From Pseudomonadota bacterium (GTDB lineage Bacteria > Myxococcota_A > UBA796 > CAJQPC01): 64,000 nucleotides of DNA. The first letter of the stretch is position 1. The number at the start of each line of letters is the position of its first letter. The position numbers and the translations under genes were made by a program. The notes below the pieces were generated by a model. It had not been told where the DNA came from. It worked only from the letters and a program-made list of their open reading frames with translations, and searched no databases. This document shows, one piece after another, positions 7,094 to 15,835 of this stretch. Location: assembly GCA_024228935.1 (NCBI GenBank), contig JAAESX010000094.1, positions 62,001 to 126,000 of the forward strand, in the 5' to 3' direction.

Positions 7094-9826
7094 GCGCCGC
7101 CGGGTGAGCGCCAGCCCGAGCAGCAGGGCCGCGAAGCCCGCCAGGGCGGGAGCCGGGGTCGACGAGCAGCCCGCACACGCTGCGCTGCCCTGGCAGTCCG
7201 CGTCCGTCGCGTCGCCCGCGCCATCACAGTCGTTGTCGACGCCGTCGTCGCACTGCTCGACCGCGCCTCGGTAGACCCACGGCGAGGTGTCGTCGCAGTC
7301 GCCCTGCGCCGGGGCCATTCCGTCGCCGTCGTTGTCGTCCCACCAGCCGGGGATGCCCGTGTCGGTGGGCGAGGTGCCCGTGTCCGTGTCGGAGTCCGTG
7401 TCGCCGGAGTCCCCGGTGTTGCCGCCGGTCCCGTCGACGCCGTCGCAGTCCTGGTCGATGCCGTCGCCCTCGGGGTCGTCCGCGCCCGGGTGGACGCTGG
7501 AGTCCGAGTCGTCGCAGTCCGTCTCGCTGGCTGGGTCGCCGCCGCGCTCCTCGCGGTAGCCGTCGCCGTCCTTGTCGTAGTCGTCCCGTCCGTCGCAGTC
7601 GCTGTCGACGCCGTCGTACCAGGCGTCGTCGGCGCCGGGGTAGACGCTGTCGTCGTCGTTGTCGCAGTCGCCGTCGCTGGGCTTGTAGCCGTCGCCGTCG
7701 TCGTCCTCGTCGCTGGCCGAGGGACCGCCGAAGCTGCCCATGTCCGAGCGGCTGCCATCGCCGTCGCTCAGGTTCGGGTCGCCGGCGTCGCGGCAGGGCG
7801 ACGTCGAGCCCAGGTAGAGCACGTCGTTGCTGGCGTTCCCGTCGTCGCTCCAGCCCGTGTACTCGGGGTCGACCGCGATGTTGCCGTCGGTGCCCTCGAG
7901 GTCGCTCACGCCCTGACCCCAGTCGGTGCCGTTCCCGTAGGCGTCGCTGTAGGTGTACGTGCCGCCGCTGGTCGAGTAGAGCCGGAACCCGTCCGAGCCA
8001 TTGTGGGCCGAGATGGTGTTCAGGACGGCCGCGCCGCTGCCGAACTCGACGTTGACGCCGTGCTCGCTGTTTCCGACGGCGTCGCAGTTGGCGACCTCGA
8101 CGTCGGCGCCCGACGAGCTGACCGTCAGGCCCGTCCCGACGTTGCCGACGAACGTGCTGACGACGATGTCGTGCTTGCTGAGATCGAAGTAGTACGCGCC
8201 GCCTTCGCCGTTCCCCAGGAACTTCGTCAGCTGGGTCGTGCCGTTCTTGCAGGACGTCGCCTTGAGGCCCTCCTCGGCGTTGTCCGAGTAGGTGTCTCCG
8301 TTGATGTTCAGCGTGTTCGCGCCGGTGATGGCCGCGCCTTCGGGGCTGTTGTCGGAGTAGGTGTTGCTGCTCGAGGTCCACTGCTTCGGGGCATCCGCTG
8401 CGACACCGCCGCCGCTGCTCGTCGCGACGTTCCGGTCGAAGGTGTTCTTGCTGAGGACGCCGTTGGCTCCGCTCGCGTCGCCGGCGTGGTGGAAGACCGC
8501 GCCCCCGGTCGCCGAGGTGTTGGTCAGGAACACCGACCGCTTCACCGTCATCGCGTCCTTGTAGACGTTGACCGCGCCTCCCTGGACGTCGGCGTTGTTG
8601 GCGGTGAACGTGCTGTCGTAGACCTCGAGCTCGGCCTCCTCGACGTAGATGGCGCCGCCCGCCGTGCTCGCCGAGTTGTTCGTGAAGTCCGAGGTGTTGA
8701 CCTCGACCAGCGCGTCCGACCAGATGGCGCCGCCTTCCTCGCTGGTGTTGTCCTCGAACGTCGAGCTGTCGACGAGCAGGTCCTCGCCGTTGCCGCCGTT
8801 GCTGATGTAGACCGCGCCCTTGGTCGAGGTGTGGCCGCTCACGAGCACGTCCTGGAGCGTGAGTTTGGCGCCGCCGCCCCAGAAGATGCCGGTGCCGTAG
8901 ACCGTCGTGGCGGTGGAGACGTTGTCGCTGACGGTGCCCCGGACCTCGAGCTTCGTGTCCCACGCGTACAGCGCCGCGCCCTCTGAGGTGTTGTCGTCCA
9001 GCTCGGCGTTCGCGCCCTTGAACCACGAGCCGCTCGAGCTCTCCGAGCCGGTCAGGAACACGCCTCCACCCGCGCCCGGCGAGGTGTTGTCGGTGATCAC
9101 GCAGTTCTGGCACTGGATGTCCGAGTCGCGGGCGTCGATGCCGCCGCCGTCGTCGCCGGCCACGTTCCCGTCGATGGTGACTCGGGTCATCGCGACGGTC
9201 GAGCCCTCGCGGATGCGCATACCGCCGCCGTGCCACTCGGCCGAGTTGCTCGAGATGGTCACGTCGGTAAGCGTGACGTCGCTGTCGAAGATGTAGAAGC
9301 CGGCGCCCTGGTACGCCTCGTTCCCGCTGACCGTGCAGTTGCTGGCGGTGAGCGTGGACTCGTAGACGAAGAAGCCACCGCCGTACTGGTTGCTGCCCAG
9401 CGAGACGTTCTTCACGTTGCAGTCGCTGATCGTCAGATCGCCGCCGTCTGCGACCAGGTACCCGCCGCCCGCGGACTCGCCGGTGACGTCCTTCACCTTG
9501 ATGTTCGACGCGGTCACGGTCGAGCCACGCACCTCGAGGCCCTGGTCGGAGCCGGTGAGGGTGAAGCCCGAGACCGTGACGGTCTCGCCCGAGTCCACGA
9601 CGATCGCGTGCGTCTCGCCCGTGGCGTCGATCTCGGTGGTCGAGGCGCCCGCACCCTGGATGGTGAGGTTCTTGCCCTTGGTGTCGACGTCCTCTTCGTA
9701 GGTGCCGGCCGCCACGACGATCTTGTCGCCGTTGCTGGCGTTGTTCACCGCCGACTGGATGGTCGAGTAGTCGCTCGGGACGTTGATCGTGGCTGCCAGC
9801 GAGGGGCTGACGAGGAACAGCAGCAT
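7082..9826 (-). CDS. exported beta-helix protein with MopE-like calcium/metal motifs and MYXO-CTERM-like anchor
   Basis: 914 residues. Signal peptide MLLFLVSPSLAA, then NVPSDYSTIQSAVNNA, the usual start of a right-handed parallel beta-helix. Repeats rich in N, S, T and G (such as GGGFFVYEST and GGAIWSD) fill residues 20-650, as in chlamydial polymorphic membrane proteins. Residues 680-860 carry Asp-rich motifs of the DGDCDDxDxxVYPGA type (MopE/thrombospondin-3-like). The C-terminus is CAGCSSTPAPALAG, a hydrophobic helix and TRRRSLL, a MYXO-CTERM-like sorting tail. A surface adhesin or matrix protein is likely. The TAG stop lies inside the 3' end of the convergent kinase gene. Confidence 0.9.
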   Translation of the reverse strand: MLLFLVSPSLAATINVPSDYSTIQSAVNNASNGDKIVVAAGTYEEDVDTKGKNLTIQGAGASTTEIDATGETHAIVVDSGETVTVSGFTLTGSDQGLEVRGSTVTASNIKVKDVTGESAGGGYLVADGGDLTISDCNVKNVSLGSNQYGGGFFVYESTLTASNCTVSGNEAYQGAGFYIFDSDVTLTDVTISSNSAEWHGGGMRIREGSTVAMTRVTIDGNVAGDDGGGIDARDSDIQCQNCVITDNTSPGAGGGVFLTGSESSSGSWFKGANAELDDNTSEGAALYAWDTKLEVRGTVSDNVSTATTVYGTGIFWGGGAKLTLQDVLVSGHTSTKGAVYISNGGNGEDLLVDSSTFEDNTSEEGGAIWSDALVEVNTSDFTNNSASTAGGAIYVEEAELEVYDSTFTANNADVQGGAVNVYKDAMTVKRSVFLTNTSATGGAVFHHAGDASGANGVLSKNTFDRNVATSSGGGVAADAPKQWTSSSNTYSDNSPEGAAITGANTLNINGDTYSDNAEEGLKATSCKNGTTQLTKFLGNGEGGAYYFDLSKHDIVVSTFVGNVGTGLTVSSSGADVEVANCDAVGNSEHGVNVEFGSGAAVLNTISAHNGSDGFRLYSTSGGTYTYSDAYGNGTDWGQGVSDLEGTDGNIAVDPEYTGWSDDGNASNDVLYLGSTSPCRDAGDPNLSDGDGSRSDMGSFGGPSASDEDDDGDGYKPSDGDCDNDDDSVYPGADDAWYDGVDSDCDGRDDYDKDGDGYREERGGDPASETDCDDSDSSVHPGADDPEGDGIDQDCDGVDGTGGNTGDSGDTDSDTDTGTSPTDTGIPGWWDDNDGDGMAPAQGDCDDTSPWVYRGAVEQCDDGVDNDCDGAGDATDADCQGSAACAGCSSTPAPALAGFAALLLGLALTRRRSLL

Positions 9827-9853
9827 GTGGACTCGGGGACGGTGTCTGAGGCG

Positions 9854-11521
9854 TCAGTCTGCCATCAGCTCCAGGTCCTCGCGCTTACCGGTCTCATCCA
9901 CGCAGGAGACGCGTCCTTCCTTGGCGGAGCGACAGGTCCAGCTCGCGGGGCCGTCGATGTCGACCCATGAGGACGCGGTGCTGCGGCCGACGACCTTGAC
10001 CGCGAGCTCGTACGCGCCGGTGGGCACCGTTCCTTGCAGGCCGTCGGTGTCGCCACCGACCAGCCGCTCGCCGCCATCCAGGAGGCGGACCCACTGGATC
10101 ATGTCGTCGTCGATCACGACCTCGACCTCGTGGCCCGCTTCGGGGATCATCTCGGGCTCAGGGGCGGGCCGGAGCATCGCCCAGGCCGCCACGCTGCCGA
10201 CGACCAGGACGCCCAGGAACGCGACGACGCCCGCCAGGCCGATGAGGAGCCAGGGGGGCTTCTTCTCCGGCGCACTCGCCGGGGGGCGAGGGGGAGGGGG
10301 AGGGGGGCCTGGACGCGGCGCGGCGACCGCCACCGGAACCGGCTGGGCTGGGCGCGGGGGTGCGCTGCGTCGCGGCCGGGAGGGCGAAGGAGTGAGAGGC
10401 GGCAGCGGCGGTGGAGCTGCGGGCTGCGGGCGTTGCGGCGGAGGCGGCGGTGGTGCCGGGCGTTGCGGCTGTGCGGGACGGGGCGGCGCGGCCGCCGGCC
10501 GGTCCCCGGAAACGTCCGCGCTCTGTCGGAGCTGGATCTCCAGCTCCTGCCCGGCCAGCGCGCCACTGGGCTGATCGACCTCGGGAAAGGCGCTCGCCAG
10601 GACCCCTCCGACGACATCGGCGGCGAAGTCCTCGAGTGCGAGCCCCGCTGCGCGGTCTGAGAACGCGCGCATCAAGCGCACGGCCTGCTGTCCCGTGGGC
10701 CGCTCCTCGACGCTCTGCGCGGTCATCTGGCCGAGGACCTTGCGTACCGCCGCCTCCCAGTCCTCTCCATCCATGCCGGTGTCGAGCTCGTCGAGCAGCT
10801 CGTCGACCTTGGAGTCGTGGCGCCGACCCTCGGGCAGGAGCGGCATCCACTTGCCCGCCAGGAGCTCCATGAGCACCAGGCCCAGGCCGTAGATGTCGCC
10901 GGCGTGCTGGCCGCGGTCCCCATCGCGCCGCTCGGGGCTCATGTACTTGAGCGAGCCGAACCGAAGCGCCTGGGTGTGGGCCTCGCGGTCGTCGAACAGG
11001 CCGCGCGCGGTCCCGAAGTCCAGCACCTTGACCTCGCCTTCGGCCGTCAGCATCACGTTGCTCGGCTTGATGTCGCGGTGGACCACCTCGATGGGGCGGC
11101 TGTGGCCTCGTGGTGTCTTGCGGTAGGCGGCGTCGAGGGCCGAGGCGACCTTGGCGACGATCTGGAACGCGGCTCGGGGCGGGATGCGCTCGCCGCGCTT
11201 GCCCAGGATCTCGACGAGCTGCTTCAGGTCCACCCCGTCGACGAACTCCATGATGATGGCGAGGCGCCCATCGAGCTGGGTCATCTCCTCGACGCGCACG
11301 ATGTTCGGATGGCGCAGGCGGGCGAGCATCCGCGCCTCGTCCTGCGTGCGGACGACGAACTCCCCGCCGTCGTTCCACTTCTCCCTCAGGACCTTCACCG
11401 CGACGAGGCGGGAGAGGCCTCCTTGGCCGGTCGCGCGGGCCAGGTACACCTGCGCGAACGTGCCCGAGCTGCGTTCCTGCAGCAGCGTGATCCGTTGGCG
11501 TCCGGGGGACGAGGGGGCCAT
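9854..11521 (-). CDS. membrane Ser/Thr protein kinase
   Basis: 555 residues. Kinase domain residues 10-280: Lys43 in VAVKVL, HRDIKPSN with Asp150, DFG at 168-170, then SLKYMSPERRDG. The glycine loop is degenerate (ERSSGTFAQVY lacks the first Gly). A Pro-rich segment of about 90 residues (340-430), one membrane helix (LLIGLAGVVAFLGVLVV) and a C-terminal extracytoplasmic beta domain of about 95 residues with two Cys (WTCRSAKEG, VSCVDE) follow. It starts 28 bp beyond the start of the surface-protein gene on the same strand, so the kinase is upstream of it and may be co-transcribed. Confidence 0.92.
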   Translation of the reverse strand: MAPSSPGRQRITLLQERSSGTFAQVYLARATGQGGLSRLVAVKVLREKWNDGGEFVVRTQDEARMLARLRHPNIVRVEEMTQLDGRLAIIMEFVDGVDLKQLVEILGKRGERIPPRAAFQIVAKVASALDAAYRKTPRGHSRPIEVVHRDIKPSNVMLTAEGEVKVLDFGTARGLFDDREAHTQALRFGSLKYMSPERRDGDRGQHAGDIYGLGLVLMELLAGKWMPLLPEGRRHDSKVDELLDELDTGMDGEDWEAAVRKVLGQMTAQSVEERPTGQQAVRLMRAFSDRAAGLALEDFAADVVGGVLASAFPEVDQPSGALAGQELEIQLRQSADVSGDRPAAAPPRPAQPQRPAPPPPPPQRPQPAAPPPLPPLTPSPSRPRRSAPPRPAQPVPVAVAAPRPGPPPPPPRPPASAPEKKPPWLLIGLAGVVAFLGVLVVGSVAAWAMLRPAPEPEMIPEAGHEVEVVIDDDMIQWVRLLDGGERLVGGDTDGLQGTVPTGAYELAVKVVGRSTASSWVDIDGPASWTCRSAKEGRVSCVDETGKREDLELMAD

Positions 11522-11618
11522 CGACGCATGGTACCGAGCGCAAGGTCAGCGGGTTCGAAACGCGAGGGGCTCCGCGCAGGTATCCGAACCACGGGAATCC
11601 CCAGACGCGGTTCTCGGT

Positions 11619-11624
11619 TATCAT
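11619..11624 (+). promoter_or_regulatory. candidate -10 element for the 11.6-23.5 kb gene run
   Basis: TATCAT in the 135-bp gap between the divergent kinase gene and the lipoprotein gene starting at 11657, 32 bases before the ATG. No clear -35 hexamer is visible at the usual spacing, so this is only a candidate. Confidence 0.3.
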
Positions 11625-11656
11625 CACGGCCGCTTTTCACTGTGTTTGGAGCCTGA

Positions 11657-12664
11657 ATGTCCCTCCCCGTGCTGCTGAGCCTGTCGGGATGCTTCGTCCT
11701 CGACATGATCGGCGGAGACGACAGCGAAGCGTTGTCGGCCGCCGACTCGAAGCTCGGATCGGGCGACGTCGTAGGTGCGGTCGCCGACTACAACGCGTTG
11801 TACGCCGCGAACCCCGCGAGCGTCGACGCTGCGGTGGGCGCGGCCTACGGCGACTACGTGGCTGGTGATCTGGCCGCTGCCGACGCCAAACTGGCCGGCA
11901 CCGAAGAGGGCGCGGGTGAGCGCCTGGCCGAGGTGAAGATGCGCCGCGCGCTGGTCGCGCTGGCGTCTGGCGACACCGACGCGCTCCGTGCGCACGCCAC
12001 GGCCTCGGGCACGGCTGCGGGCAAGGTCCTGGTGGCCGAGGTCGCGCTGGCCGACGGTGAGCGCGACGAGGCCATGGGCCTGCTCGACGAGGCCTCGGGT
12101 GCCGGCGGATCCGTCGGCGCTGCAGCGCAGGGCTACCTGGCGCTCCTCGAGAGCGACGACCCGGCCGTCCAGGGCCTGGCCGAGAACTACGCCCTCTGGG
12201 CGCTCGGCGAGCGCGCTGTGGCCGTGAAGTCGGTCGAAGAGGTCGTGAAGTCCATGCCGGACGACGACCGGAAGTCCGAGGAGCTCCTCCTCTGGGCCGG
12301 GCGTGCTGCGAGCGAGGGCGAGCCCCTCGTGGCGTCGAGCCTGCTCGAGAGCATCAGCTTCCCTCCGGCCGGGCAGGCGTGGCGCGTCCACGCGACCCGC
12401 GCGATCATCCTCTGTGCCGACGGCGAGACCGACGCCTGCATCGAGTCCTTCGATGCCCTGGACGCCGCCGCTCCCGCGGACGGACTCCTCCACGCCCGCG
12501 CCACCGCGGCGATGCTCGTGGACGACGCCGGCGCGGTCGAAGCCCTTCTCCCGGACCACCCGAACGCCGCCTCGGCGCTCGCGGCTTCGCTGTCCGGCAA
12601 CGACTCCCTGGCTCGTGAGCTGGCCCCGTCCGGCCTGCTCAGCGAGCACCTGGGCGCGAGGTAG
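11657..12664 (+). CDS. alpha-helical repeat (TPR-like) lipoprotein
   Basis: 335 residues. Lipobox LSLSGC at the N-terminus; a GGAG ribosome site 5 bases before the ATG fixes the start. The rest is Ala/Glu/Leu-rich helices in repeating pairs (AVADYNALYAANP, then GAAYGDYVAGDLAAADAKL), in the style of TPR or Sel1-like repeats. It opens the long plus-strand run and is followed after 2 bases by the next gene. A scaffold or assembly lipoprotein is plausible; no specific partner can be named. Confidence 0.85.
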   Translation: MSLPVLLSLSGCFVLDMIGGDDSEALSAADSKLGSGDVVGAVADYNALYAANPASVDAAVGAAYGDYVAGDLAAADAKLAGTEEGAGERLAEVKMRRALVALASGDTDALRAHATASGTAAGKVLVAEVALADGERDEAMGLLDEASGAGGSVGAAAQGYLALLESDDPAVQGLAENYALWALGERAVAVKSVEEVVKSMPDDDRKSEELLLWAGRAASEGEPLVASSLLESISFPPAGQAWRVHATRAIILCADGETDACIESFDALDAAAPADGLLHARATAAMLVDDAGAVEALLPDHPNAASALAASLSGNDSLARELAPSGLLSEHLGAR

Positions 12665-12666
12665 CC

Positions 12667-13125
12667 ATGCTCCGCACGCTTCTCACTCTCCTCACCATCG
12701 CCGTCCTGGCGGTCGTCCCGACGGACGCCTTCGCGAAGAAGGGAGCCGACTCGATCGGCACCCGCGTCTACGTGCAGGTCCTCGACGAGGCCGACGAGCC
12801 CATCCGGACCGCGGTCATCCGTCATCCGGAAGAGGCGGACCGCCACCGCGTGAACAGCGTGGACGGCACCTGGGACGACGAGGTCCTGTACCTCCCGGAC
12901 GGCTCCGAGCTCATCTTCACCCCCGGCATGATGCTCGTGCTCGAGGTGTCGGCGCCCGGCTACGAGACCCAGGTCATCACGTACCAGGTCCGCCGGCGGA
13001 AGAACAACCCGAAGGTCCGGCTCGCCGAGCTGGAGTACGACGACTCCGCGATCGAAGAGCCGATGATGTCCTTCGGTCGCGACACGCCCCGGGACGAGAC
13101 TGGTGGCGGCGGCCCGGCGAACTGA
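12667..13125 (+). CDS. secreted small protein with carboxypeptidase-regulatory-like fold
   Basis: 152 residues. Signal peptide MLRTLLTLLTIAVLAVV with cleavage near DAFAKK. The mature part is a single beta-sandwich-like domain (VYVQVLDEADEPIRTAVI, then LEVSAPGYETQVITYQV), which resembles the peptidase-regulatory/CarboxypepD_reg pattern. A disordered Gly-rich tail follows. Between two envelope genes in the same operon, separated by 2 and 7 bases. Confidence 0.78.
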   Translation: MLRTLLTLLTIAVLAVVPTDAFAKKGADSIGTRVYVQVLDEADEPIRTAVIRHPEEADRHRVNSVDGTWDDEVLYLPDGSELIFTPGMMLVLEVSAPGYETQVITYQVRRRKNNPKVRLAELEYDDSAIEEPMMSFGRDTPRDETGGGGPAN

Positions 13126-13132
13126 GGAACTC

Positions 13133-14488
13133 ATGAAGCGACTCCTTCCTTTTCTCGCCTTTGGTCTCGCCGCGTCTGGCGCGGCCTGGGCCCAGGACAT
13201 GGGCTCCCTCGAGGACCTGTTCCCGGCCATGCCCTGTCATGACGGCTGGGCCGCGTGCCTGGTGGACGGCAGCGAGCTGGGGCCTGCCCCGACCGCGGAC
13301 TCCGCTGGCCGTCCGATGCCTTCCGACCTGCGCGTCGGCTGGTTCGATCTGACCGCGACGGACGCCTTCGACCCCTTCCAGGGCCTGTCCGACTACACCG
13401 GCGAGCTGCCGAAGGTCGCCAAGGGTGGCGGCGCCAGGGACGCGCTGCTCGACGGGGCCGCCCCGGTCGAGCCGGCCGTGGCTGACGTGGACCCCGAGGT
13501 CGAGGACCCCGAGGTCGAGGACCCCGAGGTCGACGAACGCGCGGAACGCTCCAGCGGCGCGATGGGTGACGACCCCGATCGGTTCGTCGAGGCCGCGCCC
13601 ACCGGCGGAAACAACGGGGGCGGCGACTTCGGCAACCCCGTCGTCATCGGCGACAACGGCAGCGCCAAGGGCAGCAGTGGCGGCAGCACCGGGGGCACGT
13701 TCGTCGCGGACCCGTACGTGCCGCCCGAGCCCGAGCCCTACGTCGAGCCCGAGCCCGAGCCTGAGCCCGTCGTGGTCGAGCCTGAGCCCGAGCCCAAGAT
13801 TGTCGAGCCGGAGCCGGAGCCGGAGCCCGAGCCCGAGCCCGTCGTCGTGGACGTCGAGCCGGAGCCCGAGCCCACGCCGACCTCGGTCAGCTGCGACAAC
13901 CTGGTCCAGCTCGAGCCCGCCGCCCTCATGGGCAAGCTGAACGAGCCCCAGGCCACGTGCCTCGAGGGTCGAATGACCGGGGTCAGCCAGACCCAGAAGG
14001 ACAAGATCAGCCGCGTGCTCCTCGCGAACGCCGAGGCCTCGGGCAACAAGAAGGAGTGGGAGCGCCTCATCCGGCGCCACCTCGAGGACATCGACCGCTC
14101 GGATCCGAACCTCTGCTTCAAGTACGCGTTGCATCTGTCGCGCGGCGGCGTGGGTCGGGCCTGGGGCGTCATCAAGTGGGCCGACTACGCCCTCGAGAAC
14201 AAGACGCAGTGGTCGGGCACGACCTACAAGACCCGCGTCTACAGCCTGTACCAGCTGAAGGCCGAAGCGGCCGTCAAGCTGTGGCAGGACGCGAACACGA
14301 AGCTGGTCGAGGCCGGTGGAGCCAACCGCGACGAGCTCGCGGCGAAGGAAGAGAAGCTCCGCGGCATGGCGAAGGACTACGCCCGTGAGTGGCTCGACTA
14401 CGCCCGCGCGTCGTCGCAGGACACCAAGAAGCCGATGGCGCTGTGCGTGTCGGCTGCCGGTAGCAAGAAGTACTGCGAGGACAAGTGA
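13133..14488 (+). CDS. exported protein with Pro-Glu repeat and helical C-terminal domain
   Basis: 451 residues. Signal peptide MKRLLPFLAFGLAASGAAWA. Residues 110-140 hold EVEDPEVEDPEV repeats; residues 200-255 are a long Pro-Glu stalk. The C-terminal 200 residues are helical with several Cys (CDNLVQLEPAALMGKLNEPQ, ATCLEGRMTGVSQTQKDKI) and look like TPR-type helices. The stalk suggests that it spans periplasm, as TonB- or gliding-related proteins do, but no known family is recognised. GTGA overlap with the next gene. Confidence 0.8.
   Translation: MKRLLPFLAFGLAASGAAWAQDMGSLEDLFPAMPCHDGWAACLVDGSELGPAPTADSAGRPMPSDLRVGWFDLTATDAFDPFQGLSDYTGELPKVAKGGGARDALLDGAAPVEPAVADVDPEVEDPEVEDPEVDERAERSSGAMGDDPDRFVEAAPTGGNNGGGDFGNPVVIGDNGSAKGSSGGSTGGTFVADPYVPPEPEPYVEPEPEPEPVVVEPEPEPKIVEPEPEPEPEPEPVVVDVEPEPEPTPTSVSCDNLVQLEPAALMGKLNEPQATCLEGRMTGVSQTQKDKISRVLLANAEASGNKKEWERLIRRHLEDIDRSDPNLCFKYALHLSRGGVGRAWGVIKWADYALENKTQWSGTTYKTRVYSLYQLKAEAAVKLWQDANTKLVEAGGANRDELAAKEEKLRGMAKDYAREWLDYARASSQDTKKPMALCVSAAGSKKYCEDK
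13726..13880 (+). repeat. Pro-Glu coding tandem repeat
   Basis: Repeated gagccc/gagccg units coding for (PE)n and VEPEPEP, inside the exported protein gene at 13133. Low-complexity and likely length-variable. Confidence 0.7.
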
Positions 14489-15810
14489 GCCTGCTGCTTG
14501 CTCTGGCGTGCACGGGAGGCCCCGACGAGGAGGTCGCGCCCGTGGCGAACGACTCCTCGGTCCCGGCCGAGCTGCTCGCGGGGACCTGGCAGGTCCGCGT
14601 GGCGGCGCCCGGCGGGATGGATGCGTTCGGGAGCGCCGGCTGGCAGGCGATGTTCGAGCGGAACGCGACCGGTGCGCTCGAGGCCTTCGGGCCGCAGGGC
14701 GTCGAGTCCGGACGGGTCCACGTCCAGGCCGCTGCCGCCTACCGTCAGGCCGCGTGCGTCGCGGCGTACGCGCTCGTCGAGACCTACGACGGTGACGAGC
14801 GCAGGGAAGGGGACCCGGCCGAGGTCGAGTACCTGCTGGGCGTGAGCCGTGTGGTCCTCGGCCAGGACGACCTCGCCAGTGGCCACTTCGGCCAGGGCGG
14901 TGCGGACGAGTCGCTCGCTGCTGCGGACGCGGCGTGGACGGCGCTCGCGGCCGAGCCGATCGCTCGGGCCGCATGGGACGACGACGCGTTGTTCCCACTC
15001 CCCGCCGTCACGGCCGGCACGCTGCCCGCCGTCGTCGAGGGACCCCACTACCGCTTCACGATCGAGGGCGCGACGCTGCCTCTCGAGCTGGCGGACCCCA
15101 CCGCGCTGCTCCAGGCGGCGTGGTGGCACGAGGCCGCCGCGACCCAGGCGATGGGCGCGCCGGCAGCGAATGCACTCCTCGGGCCCTGGCGGCTCGAGAT
15201 CGAAGAGCCCGGCGAGCAGGCGGCCGAGCTCCCCATCGAGGCCTTGTTCCTCAGCTCGTGGAGCAGCGCGGATGATCTCGCGTTCGTGAACGCGCTCGTC
15301 GCGACAGAGGACCCCACGTCCGTGGGTGCCACCGTCGAGTCGTTTGCGTCCCGCTCGGCATACGCGGCTGTGGTCCAGGGTTGCCTGTCCGATGCAGGTG
15401 TCGACCCGGACTGTCTGGAAGCGGGAAGCCGCTCCCTCGCCAACGCGCTCGAGGCTTCCATGGCCGAAGCAGGTGGGCAGGTCTCGGCCGATCACCGCAT
15501 GTTCGCCGGCTTTGCGACGGGCGGTGTCCTCCGAGCTGGAGCGCGGACGGAAGACGCGCTCGGCAACGAGTACAACGCCGCAGTCCTTCGCCGGCTCGCG
15601 CGCGATGCATCGACGGGTCCGGCAGCGGATCCGGTGTTCTTCGTGGCGTTGTCGGCGTACCACGCCAGCACGCGCAATGCGCACACGTCCGCGGAGTTGC
15701 TCCACGGACAGATCTCGTTCGTGCCGGGTCTCTACGGAGCCCGCATTGCCTTGGACGCGCTGAACCTCCGGGTCCAGCGCGACAGTGGACCAGGAAATCC
15801 GGGGGGCTGA
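14485..15810 (+). CDS. large lipoprotein of unknown function
   Basis: 441 residues from a GTG overlapping the preceding TGA. Lipobox LALAC at residues 5-9 followed by TGGPDEEVAPV. The mature protein is Ala-rich and mostly helical, with several Cys. No domain recognised. It immediately precedes the peptide-type ABC transporter genes (25-bp gap) and may be an accessory factor, which is inference from position. Confidence 0.8.
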   Translation: MSLLLALACTGGPDEEVAPVANDSSVPAELLAGTWQVRVAAPGGMDAFGSAGWQAMFERNATGALEAFGPQGVESGRVHVQAAAAYRQAACVAAYALVETYDGDERREGDPAEVEYLLGVSRVVLGQDDLASGHFGQGGADESLAAADAAWTALAAEPIARAAWDDDALFPLPAVTAGTLPAVVEGPHYRFTIEGATLPLELADPTALLQAAWWHEAAATQAMGAPAANALLGPWRLEIEEPGEQAAELPIEALFLSSWSSADDLAFVNALVATEDPTSVGATVESFASRSAYAAVVQGCLSDAGVDPDCLEAGSRSLANALEASMAEAGGQVSADHRMFAGFATGGVLRAGARTEDALGNEYNAAVLRRLARDASTGPAADPVFFVALSAYHASTRNAHTSAELLHGQISFVPGLYGARIALDALNLRVQRDSGPGNPGG

Positions 15811-15835
15811 TACCCTTGCCCCCCTTGGAGCCTCG

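Noticed and set aside
7490..8986. 500-codon plus-strand frame opposite the beta-helix protein
   Set aside because: Val/Ala/Arg-rich mirror of the repetitive minus-strand gene, with no motif or ribosome site.
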